DNA of 64,000 nt from Actinomadura chibensis NBRC 106107 (GTDB lineage: Bacteria; Actinomycetota; Actinomycetes; Streptosporangiales; Streptosporangiaceae). Under the pieces are notes generated by a model. That model worked only from the letters and a program-made list of their open reading frames with translations, made no database searches and had not been told where the DNA came from. A program made the position numbers and the translations under genes. The stretch is taken from positions 1 through 64,000 of the forward strand of contig NZ_BCQP01000053.1 of the NCBI RefSeq assembly GCF_001552135.1. Direction: 5' to 3'. The first letter of the stretch is position 1; each line of letters begins with the position of its first letter. This document shows, one piece after another, positions 58,486 to 64,000 of this stretch.

Positions 58486-59403
58486 ATGGCCAAGCGCAAG
58501 GGCAAGGGACCGACTCCGAAGGCCGAGGACCGGCACTGGCACGCCAAGCGCCAGAAGGCCCGCGCCGTGAAGAGCGCCCGCCGCACCGGCACCCCGACGC
58601 TCGGCCCGGGCGGGCGCGACAAGCCCGCCGAGGCCCCCGAGCGCGCCCGCCGCCCGGCCGGGGCGCGGCGCGCGAACGGCGAGGTCCCCGAGCTGGTCAC
58701 CGGGCGCAACCCGGTCGTCGAGGCGCTGCGCGCCGGGGTGCCGGGCAGCGCGCTGTATGTGTCGTCCAGCTCCGACGAGCGGGTCCGCGAGTCGATCCAG
58801 CTCGCCGCCGACCGGGGTGTCCCCCTGCTGGAGACCGGCAAGAACGAGCTCGACCGGATGACCGACGGCGCCGTCCACCAGGGCATCGCGCTGCAGGTCA
58901 AGCCGTACCGGTACGCGCACCCCGACGACCTGCTCACCGGGTCCGCGCCGCTGATCGTCGCGGTCGACGGGATCACCGACACCCGCAACCTCGGCGCGAT
59001 CGTCCGGTCCGCGGCCGCGTTCGGCGCGGCGGGCGTGGTGGTGCCGGAGCGGCGCGCCGCCGGAGTCACGGCCGGGACGTGGAAGTCGTCGGCCGGGACG
59101 CTCGCGACCGTGCCCGTCGCGCAGGCCACGAACCTCACCCGGCAGCTCAAGGCGTACCAGAAGGCGGGCTGCTTCGTCGCCGGACTGGACGCGGGCGGCG
59201 GTGTCGCGGTCGCCGACCTGGAGGTCGCGTCCGGGCCGTTCGTGCTGGTCGTCGGCTCGGAGGGCAAGGGCCTCGGACGGCTCGTCGGCGAGACCTGCGA
59301 CCTGCTCGTGACCATCCCGATGCCGGGCCGCGCCGAGTCGCTGAACGCCGGTGTCGCGGCGGGGATCGCGCTGTACGAGGTCAGCCGCCTGCGCTCCCGG
59401 TGA
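58486..59403 (+). CDS. rlmB: 23S rRNA (guanosine-2'-O)-methyltransferase (TrmH/SpoU family)
   Basis: 305 residues. A basic N-terminal tail (AKRKGKGPTPKAEDRHWHAKR) precedes the SpoU substrate-binding domain (LVTGRNPVVEALRAG) and the trefoil-knot SAM domain: DGITDTRNLGAIVRSAAAFG, VVGSEGKGLGRLV, IPMPGRAESLNAGVAAGIALYE (motifs 1-3). Methylates G2251-type 23S position by family. ATG 58486. Confidence 0.94.
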   Translation: MAKRKGKGPTPKAEDRHWHAKRQKARAVKSARRTGTPTLGPGGRDKPAEAPERARRPAGARRANGEVPELVTGRNPVVEALRAGVPGSALYVSSSSDERVRESIQLAADRGVPLLETGKNELDRMTDGAVHQGIALQVKPYRYAHPDDLLTGSAPLIVAVDGITDTRNLGAIVRSAAAFGAAGVVVPERRAAGVTAGTWKSSAGTLATVPVAQATNLTRQLKAYQKAGCFVAGLDAGGGVAVADLEVASGPFVLVVGSEGKGLGRLVGETCDLLVTIPMPGRAESLNAGVAAGIALYEVSRLRSR

Positions 59404-59472
59404 CCCCGGCCGCGCGCGGTGACGTTGCTCACTACCGACAATCTTAACGTTCAGATAGTTGACGCCGCTTTT

Positions 59473-59516
59473 CCCCTCATGTTGTTATCTCAACGTTGAG
59501 ATAACAACATGAGGGG
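59473..59516. promoter_or_regulatory. 44-bp perfect palindrome before EamA gene
   Basis: 22-bp arms, perfectly complementary with no spacer; left arm CCCCTCATGTTGTTATCTCA plus AC, centre AACGTT. It ends 9 bp before the EamA ATG, and the right-arm end GAGGGG is that gene's RBS. The inner TATCTCAACGTTGAGATA is of MarR-site type; a diverged relative (TTAACGTTCAGATAG) lies at 59445-59460. Confidence 0.8.
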
Positions 59517-59525
59517 TTGAGCCAG

Positions 59526-60431
59526 ATGACCGCCATCGCGGCGCCGCCGGGCGTCCGGTCCCGCTACGCGACCGACGTCGCCCTGGCCGCCTTCGCGCCC
59601 GCGAGCTGGGGCACCACCTACGTCGTCACGACGACGCTGCTCCCGGACGGCCGTCCGCTGCTCGCCGCCACGCTCCGCGCGCTGCCCGCCGGGCTCGTCC
59701 TGCTCGCCGCCACCCGCCGCCTGCCGCGCGGCGACTGGTGGTGGAAGTCGGCCGTCCTCGGCATGCTCAACTTCGGGGCCTTCTTTCCGTTGATCTTCTT
59801 CGCCGCCTACCGGCTGCCCGGCGGGGTCGCCTCGACGATCGGCTCCGTCCAGCCGCTGGTCGTCGCGCTGCTGTCGATCGGCGTGCTGCGGGTGCGTCCC
59901 GCCCGCGCCGTGCTGTACTCGGCGATCGCCGGGACCGGCGGCGTCGCCCTGCTGACGCTTAGCGCGGACGCCCGGCTCGACCCGCTCGGCATCGGCGCCA
60001 TGCTGACCGCGACGTCCCTGATGGCCGCCGCGATCGTGCTGGCCAAGAAGTGGGGCCGTCCCGAGGCGCCGGACGGGCGCCCCGAGTCGCCGCTCGTCAT
60101 GACCGGCTGGCAGCTCACCGTCGGCGGCCTCGCCCTCGCGCCGCTGACGCTCGCCGTCGAGGGCGTGCCGTCCTCGGTGAGCGGGGAGAACGTCCTCGGC
60201 TTCGGCTACCTCGGGATCGTCGGGACCGCCGTCGCGTACGCGCTGTGGTTCCGCGGGATCGACCGGCTGCCGCCCACGTCCGTCTCGCTGCTCGGCCTCA
60301 CCAACCCGATGGTCGCCACCGTCGCCGGGCTCGTCATCCTCGGGCAGACGCTCACGCCGCTCCAGCTCGTCGGTTTCACGATCGCGCTCGGGGCCCTCGT
60401 CGCCGGGCAGACCCTCAACCGCCGGACGTGA
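59526..60431 (+). CDS. EamA (DMT) family transporter
   Basis: 301 residues, ten helices in two EamA repeats: FAPASWGTTYVVTTTLLPDGRPLLAATLRALPAG (first) and LGFGYLGIVGTAVAYALWFRGIDRLPPTSVSLLGLTNPMVATVAG (second). Typical metabolite/drug exporter of the RhaT/YdcZ-like class. ATG 59526; GAGGGG RBS is within the palindrome. Its stop overlaps the convergent sigma factor gene by 17 bp. No adjacent MarR gene is present. Confidence 0.92.
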   Translation: MTAIAAPPGVRSRYATDVALAAFAPASWGTTYVVTTTLLPDGRPLLAATLRALPAGLVLLAATRRLPRGDWWWKSAVLGMLNFGAFFPLIFFAAYRLPGGVASTIGSVQPLVVALLSIGVLRVRPARAVLYSAIAGTGGVALLTLSADARLDPLGIGAMLTATSLMAAAIVLAKKWGRPEAPDGRPESPLVMTGWQLTVGGLALAPLTLAVEGVPSSVSGENVLGFGYLGIVGTAVAYALWFRGIDRLPPTSVSLLGLTNPMVATVAGLVILGQTLTPLQLVGFTIALGALVAGQTLNRRT

Positions 60432-61581
60432 CGCTCCGCCGCCGCTCCCGCAGGAACGCCAGCTCGGCCTCGTTGTCCGTCCGTTCGATCGCCGCGTCGT
60501 AGGAGGCGGCGGCCTCCGCGTCCCGGCCCAGCCTGCGCAGCAGATCCGCGCGGACGGCGTGGAACAGGTAGTAGGCGTCGAGGTCGAGCCCGTCCACGAT
60601 GGCGAGCGCGGGCTCGGGGCCATCGACCTCGGCCACCGCGACGGCCCGGTTCAGCGCCGCGACCGGCGTCGGCGCGATGGCCATGAGCTGGTCGTAGAGC
60701 TGGACGATCTGGTCCCACCGCGTGTCCTCCGGCCGCGCCGCGTCGCTGTGCACGGCGTTGATGGCCGCCTGGATCTGGTACGGCCCCGGCCGGTTCCGCC
60801 GCAGGCACTCCCGGACGAGCGCCTGCCCCTCGCGGACCAGGTCGTCGTCCCAGCGGCGGCGGTCCTGGTCGGGGAGGAGGACGAGCCGCCCGTCCCGCGT
60901 CCGCGCGGGCTTGCGCGACTCGATCAGCAGCATCAGGGCCAGCAGGCCGAGGGCCTCGGGCTCGTCCGGCATGAGCTCCGCGAGGACGCGGCCCAGCCTG
61001 ATCGCCTCGGCGGCGAGGTCGTCGCGCCCGCCGTATCCCTGGTTGAACACCAGGTAGACGACCGCGAGTACCCCGGACAGGCGCTCCGGCAGGTCGGCCT
61101 CGTCCGGCACCCGGTACGGGATGCGCGCGTCCCGGATCTTGGCCTTCGCGCGCACCAGCCGCTGCGCCATCGTCGGCTCCGGCACGAGGAACGCCCGCGC
61201 GATCTCCGCCGTCGTCAGCCCGCCGAGCAGCCGCAGCGTCAGCGCCACCCGCGCTTGGAGCGCCAGCGCCGGATGGCAGCAGGTGAAGATCAGCCGCAGC
61301 CGGTCGTCCCGCACGGCGCCCTCCTCCACCGGTTCCGCCACGTTGACCAGCGCGGCCTGGGCGTGCTTGCCGTCCCGCGCGGCCTCCCGGCGCAGCCGGT
61401 CGATCGCCTTGTTCCGCGCCGTCGTGATGATCCATCCCGCGGGCGCCGGGGGCGGGCCGTCCACCGGCCACCGCCGCACCGCCTCCGCGAAGGCGTCCTG
61501 CACCGCCTCCTCGGCCACGTCGACGTCGCCGAACACCCGGACCAGCACGGCCACCGCGCGGCCGTGCTCCTCCCGGAACAC
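60415..61581 (-). CDS. ECF42-type sigma factor with TPR-like extension
   Basis: 388 residues. Sigma-2 (FREEHGRAVAVLVRVFGDVDVAEEAVQDAFAEAVRRWP...WIITTARNKAIDRLRRE), sigma-4 (VALTLRLLGGLTTAEIARAFLVPEPTMAQRLVRAKAKIR) and a ~200-residue helical C-terminal extension (DLAAEAIRLGRVLAELMPDEPEALGLLALMLL; PTPVAALNRAVAVAEVDGPEPAL) as in ECF42. No anti-sigma factor. GTG 61581 is the first standard start; conserved residues LIDRV begin at CTG 61593, which overlaps the DGPF gene stop (CTGA) and may be the real, rare start. Confidence 0.92.
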   Translation of the reverse strand: MFREEHGRAVAVLVRVFGDVDVAEEAVQDAFAEAVRRWPVDGPPPAPAGWIITTARNKAIDRLRREAARDGKHAQAALVNVAEPVEEGAVRDDRLRLIFTCCHPALALQARVALTLRLLGGLTTAEIARAFLVPEPTMAQRLVRAKAKIRDARIPYRVPDEADLPERLSGVLAVVYLVFNQGYGGRDDLAAEAIRLGRVLAELMPDEPEALGLLALMLLIESRKPARTRDGRLVLLPDQDRRRWDDDLVREGQALVRECLRRNRPGPYQIQAAINAVHSDAARPEDTRWDQIVQLYDQLMAIAPTPVAALNRAVAVAEVDGPEPALAIVDGLDLDAYYLFHAVRADLLRRLGRDAEAAASYDAAIERTDNEAELAFLRERRRSVTSGG

Positions 61582-61589
61582 CCGGTCGA

Positions 61590-61937
61590 TCAGGCCTCGC
61601 CCTGGAACGGCCGCACCTCCATCGGAAGCCCCGTCCGCCGGACGTACCTGGCCGCGATCTTCAGCGCCGCGTCCAGGTCGGCGGCCTTGATGATGATGAG
61701 CCCGCCGATGTGCTCCTTGCCCTCCGTCCAGGGCCCGTCGGTCGCGACGACCTCCTCGCCCCGCGGCCGCACCACCGTGCTCGCGTCGGGCTCGTGCAGG
61801 CCCCGCCCGAACACCCACGCCTCCTGCGCCTCCAGGTCGCGCCGGATCACCGCGAGGTCCGCCATCACCTCGTCCAGCACCTCGGGCGGCGGACGCTCGC
61901 CCACGGGCTGGATCATGTTGAGCGCGTACAGCTTCAT
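61590..61937 (-). CDS. YCII/DGPF domain protein of the ECF42 operon
   Basis: 115 residues. MKLYALNMIQPVGE, and the DGPF motif as DGPWTEGKEHIGGLIIIKAADLDAAL. DGPF proteins are the standing partners of ECF42 sigma factors. Coupled at both ends: it overlaps the upstream reductase by 4 bp and the sigma gene follows within 8 bp or less. Confidence 0.93.
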   Translation of the reverse strand: MKLYALNMIQPVGERPPPEVLDEVMADLAVIRRDLEAQEAWVFGRGLHEPDASTVVRPRGEEVVATDGPWTEGKEHIGGLIIIKAADLDAALKIAARYVRRTGLPMEVRPFQGEA

Positions 61938-62497
61938 GCTTCCTCCCTCTTCCGGTACGTCGCGATCACGACCCCCGTCGTCGTGACCACCGACCCGACG
62001 AGCCGCATGTCCACGGCGACCCCGTCGAACAGGCGCTGCCCCGTCCCGAGCACCCGCGGATGGGTCATCAGCAGCCACTCGTCGACGAGCCCCCGCCGCA
62101 TCAGTTCCCGCGCCAGGGCGCCGCTCCCGATCACCGTCAGATCCTCCGCGATCTTCGGCACGTCGCCGACGTCCTCGACAAGCACCGAGTTCTCCCAGGG
62201 GAGTTCCCGCATCGTGGTCGTCACCACGTACTTCCGGGCCCGGTTCAGCGTGTCCGTGTACGGGTTGTCCTTCTGGTGGGGCCAGTAGGCGTGGAGACTC
62301 AGGTACGTCCGGCGTCCGAGCAGGACGCCGCCGTCCCGGCCCATGCGCTTCCCCATCTCCGAGCCCATGACCTCGTCGTTCCCCGGAACGGCCCACCCAC
62401 CGTGCGCGAACCCGCCCCGCACGTCCTCATCGGGCGACGCGGGCGCCTGCATGACCCCGTCCAGCGACAGATGCTCCACCACGACGATCTTCCCCAC
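61934..62497 (-). CDS. dihydrofolate reductase family (RibD C-terminal) protein
   Basis: 187 residues. RibD_C/DHFR-like fold: VVVEHLSLDGVMQAPASPDED, LLGRRTYLSLHAYWP, NRARKYVVTTTM, GSGALARELMRRGLVDEWLLMTHPRVLGTGQRLF. First gene of the ECF42 operon; substrate unknown. ATG 62497 with a GGAGGAGGAG RBS. A TGTCGA-type promoter lies just upstream (62532-62558). Confidence 0.92.
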   Translation of the reverse strand: MGKIVVVEHLSLDGVMQAPASPDEDVRGGFAHGGWAVPGNDEVMGSEMGKRMGRDGGVLLGRRTYLSLHAYWPHQKDNPYTDTLNRARKYVVTTTMRELPWENSVLVEDVGDVPKIAEDLTVIGSGALARELMRRGLVDEWLLMTHPRVLGTGQRLFDGVAVDMRLVGSVVTTTGVVIATYRKREEA

Positions 62498-62531
62498 GGC
62501 TCCTCCTCCAGACGACGGCCTTCACCCCCTA

Positions 62532-62558
62532 CACGAACGCCGCACGCCCAGATCGACA
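62532..62558 (-). promoter_or_regulatory. candidate ECF42 promoter
   Basis: On the minus strand TGTCGA (62558-62553), N17, CGTG (62535-62532). TGTCGA is the -35 box described for ECF42 factors, and the -10 is CG(A/T)C, here CGTG. It would make the operon self-activating. Confidence 0.65.
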
Positions 62559-62621
62559 CCGCCCCGGAAAAACCGTCCCCCCGTCCCCCCACCAGTTCGA
62601 CTACGATGCGTGGACGAGCCG

Positions 62622-62694
62622 GCCGGCGTAGCTCAATCGGCAGAGCATCTGTCTTGTAAACAGAAGGTTAGGGGTTCAAGTCCCCTCGCCGGCT
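62622..62694 (+). tRNA. tRNA-Thr (anticodon TGT)
   Basis: GCCGGCG/CGCCGGC acceptor stem, GCTC...GAGC D-arm, anticodon arm TCTGT-CTTGTAA-ACAGA with TGT, and TTCAAGT T-loop between AGGGG and CCCCT. 73 nt, CCA not encoded. Confidence 0.97.
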
Positions 62695-62702
62695 CCCACG
62701 TC

Positions 62703-62736
62703 AGAGGCCCCTTCCTCGCTTGGGAGGGGCCTCTTT
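62703..62736 (+). terminator. tRNA-Thr terminator
   Basis: AGAGGCCCCTTCC pairs with GGGAGGGGCCTCT (one imperfect pair at the top), followed by TTTGCT, directly after the tRNA. Confidence 0.8.
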
Positions 62737-62956
62737 GCTAACGGTGGTCGTCCGGTGCCGTCGCGCTGGTTCGTCCGGCCGCCGTCGCTGGGGGGCCGGG
62801 GCGTCCGGATAGCAATCTTTCTGCGTATTGGTTGATGCGTTTTCTGTATTCGTGTTGGGCTGTATTGGCTCCTTCTCTGGGATGTGGTGTTCTGCATCTT
62901 TCTTGCGAGCCCTGTGGTACTAGTCTGGCTTTTCCGTGGTGGCAGGGGGTAGCGGG

Positions 62957-63397
62957 ATGTTGAATGAGGCGTTGGCCGCATTGGCGGCGTCGGCGGGGAC
63001 CGGGGTGGTGACCGCGATGGTCACCGACGGGTGGCAGCAGGTCCGCATGCGGGTGGTGAAGGTGCTGGGTCGGGGTGATCCGGGGGAGGAGCAGCGCCAG
63101 GAGACTCGGCTGGAGCGGGCCCGCCGGGAAGTGATCGAGGCACCGGAGGAGCAGGCCGAGGACGTCCGTCAGCGGCAGGGAGAGGCGTGGCGCACGCGGT
63201 TTGAGGATCTGCTGGAGGACAGGCCCGAGGCGGAAGGCTCGCTGCGGGAACTGGTGACGTTCCTGAGCGAGCATGCTGGGCCCGCGGCGGGTGCGGTGCA
63301 GGTCAATGCCCGCGCCTCCGGCAACGCGCAGCAAGCGGTCCAGGGGCAGGGGGTGCAGACCAACACCTTCAACGCTCCTCCTGCCGCCTCGTCATGA
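62957..63397 (+). CDS. helical effector-like protein with C-terminal amyloid-type tag
   Basis: 146 residues. An N-terminal hydrophobic helix (EALAALAASAGTGVVTAMVTD) is followed by WQQVRMRVVKVLGRGDPGEE and a charged helical region to residue ~107, the layout of small 'Bell'-type domains, thought to act like membrane-permeabilising HET-S/MLKL bundles. Residues 120-138 are ASGNAQQAVQGQGVQTNTF, shared with the next protein (15/19). ATG 62957; the weak RBS is GGGGG at 62945-62949. ATGA overlap with the NB-ARC gene. The upstream ~200 bp is much less G+C-rich than the window, hinting at transfer. Toxic activity is inference. Confidence 0.72.
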   Translation: MLNEALAALAASAGTGVVTAMVTDGWQQVRMRVVKVLGRGDPGEEQRQETRLERARREVIEAPEEQAEDVRQRQGEAWRTRFEDLLEDRPEAEGSLRELVTFLSEHAGPAAGAVQVNARASGNAQQAVQGQGVQTNTFNAPPAASS

Positions 63398-64000
63398 CTG
63401 CTGCCGACCCCGGTCTTCCGCTTCCGGGCGGGGTCGGAGCGCAGGCGTCCGGCCGCGCGAATCAGGCCGTGCAGGGACAGGGCGTCCAGAACAATTTGTT
63501 CGCGCAGCTGCTGCAATCGGGAGAGGCGCACGGCCCGGCGCAGGTGCAGGCGCCGCCGGGGACCAACAACCTTCCCCGGCCTGCCAGCGAGGTGTTCGTG
63601 GGGCGGGACGATGCCCTACAGGTGCTTGGTGCCCGGTTGGGTGAGCCGGGCGCTGAGGTGGTGGTTACTCAGACGGTCTACGGGCTGGGCGGGGTGGGCA
63701 AGTCTGAGCTGGCTTTGCAGCACGCCCACGCCCACCTGGACCACTACTGCCTGGTGTGGTGGATCACCTCGGACGGGCCTGAGCGGATCAACGCCGCCCT
63801 GGCCGCCCTGGCCGTTCGGCTGCACGCGCCCTTGGGGGCCGCCGGGGTGGTGCAGGAGGAGGCGGCGCAGTGGGCGCTGGCCTGGCTGCAGGCGCATACC
63901 GGATGGTTGCTGGTGCTCGACAACGTCGAGGACCCCGCGCACATCCGGGGACTGCTGGGGCAGCTCCACACCGGACATATCGTGATCACCACTCGCCGCC
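63394..64000 (+). CDS. NB-ARC (NLR-like) ATPase, N-terminal tag, 3' end outside window
   Basis: First 202 residues of a longer protein. The N-terminal tag ASGRANQAVQGQGVQNNLF (residues 18-36) is followed by a linker, FVGRDDALQVLG, Walker A GLGGVGKS (97-104), Walker B WLLVLDN (171-177) with Asp176, and VITTRR (sensor-type arginine), the NB-ARC order of STAND ATPases. The C-terminal sensor (TPR, WD or LRR) lies beyond 64000. It starts at the ATG overlapping the upstream stop. Likely the regulated sensor that nucleates the upstream effector via the shared tag. Confidence 0.85.
   Translation, partial: MTAADPGLPLPGGVGAQASGRANQAVQGQGVQNNLFAQLLQSGEAHGPAQVQAPPGTNNLPRPASEVFVGRDDALQVLGARLGEPGAEVVVTQTVYGLGGVGKSELALQHAHAHLDHYCLVWWITSDGPERINAALAALAVRLHAPLGAAGVVQEEAAQWALAWLQAHTGWLLVLDNVEDPAHIRGLLGQLHTGHIVITTRR

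Noticed and set aside
1..64000. CRISPR array, rRNA operon or prophage genes
   Set aside because: Repeats found are tandem without spacers; no rRNA signature or phage structural genes seen.

Overview
The window is chromosomal DNA of a very high G+C Gram-positive bacterium, most likely a filamentous actinomycete near Actinomadura/Streptosporangiales or Streptomyces. The evidence is the codon use, the mycothiol gene mshA, a SenX3/RegX3/PhoU phosphate cluster, CarD, an XRE-HbhA-DUF2516 triad as in mycobacteria, and a carD-ispF...cysS-rlmB order as in Streptomyces. Order-level placement is inference. Intergenic spaces are short, GTG/TTG starts and 4-bp ATGA-type overlaps are common, and almost every divergent gene pair has a readable inverted-repeat operator.

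Layout. 1-8.8 kb: cut AraC regulator, SDR, TerC, a DUF2238-like membrane protein, DsrE, a 32-residue membrane peptide, a nitrobindin-like protein, a Fur/Nur regulator with a YgfZ protein, D-aminoacyl-tRNA deacylase, a BKACE enzyme and a small secreted protein. Between the nitrobindin gene and the Fur gene lies a 12-codon ORF with an almost full-length anti-Shine-Dalgarno match, followed by a three-way-junction fold. 8.9-17.2 kb: two single-pass membrane proteins around a FadR-MFS operon, DUF2207 protein, zinc peptidase, XRE-HbhA-DUF2516, AlaX. 17.2-24.6 kb: TetR/MMPL pair, gpmA-YbjN-mshA, SDR, methyltransferase. 24.7-37.7 kb: small enzymes with their regulators (Usp, macro domain, DODA/MarR, AlkZ-like/TetR, methyltransferase), trpS under a clear tryptophan attenuator, MarR-DHA2 pump, BlaI-M56 pair. 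37.7-44.3 kb is repeat-rich: a DesK/NarL-type two-component pair whose response regulator carries a roughly 310-residue repeat linker, a GT87 mannosyltransferase with a repeat tail, a type II toxin-antitoxin pair with a perfect operator, and a 115-bp MITE/IS relic. 44.3-50.7 kb: phoU / senX3-regX3 (PHO box between them), lipoprotein, membrane protein, carD-ispF. 51.3-62.5 kb: fumarylacetoacetase, DUF2637 protein, hydrolase, cysS, rlmB, an EamA exporter behind a perfect 44-bp palindrome, and an ECF42-type sigma operon with its own promoter motif. 62.6 kb to the end: tRNA-Thr(TGT), then lower-G+C DNA and a translationally coupled two-gene module.

That last module is the most interesting item. 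A 146-residue helical protein and an NB-ARC (NLR-like) ATPase, cut by the window end, share a 19-residue Q/G/N tag, at the C-terminus of the first and the N-terminus of the second (15/19 identical, with synonymous codons diverged). This is the architecture of bacterial amyloid-signalling (BASS) partners: a candidate NLR-triggered cell-death or immunity system beside a tRNA.

A second theme runs through the window: G+C-rich minisatellites (12 to about 43-bp units) either expand inside genes or begin at stop codons and copy the stop-codon context (TIGR03084 gene, trpS, the 47.4-kb lipoprotein, ispF).
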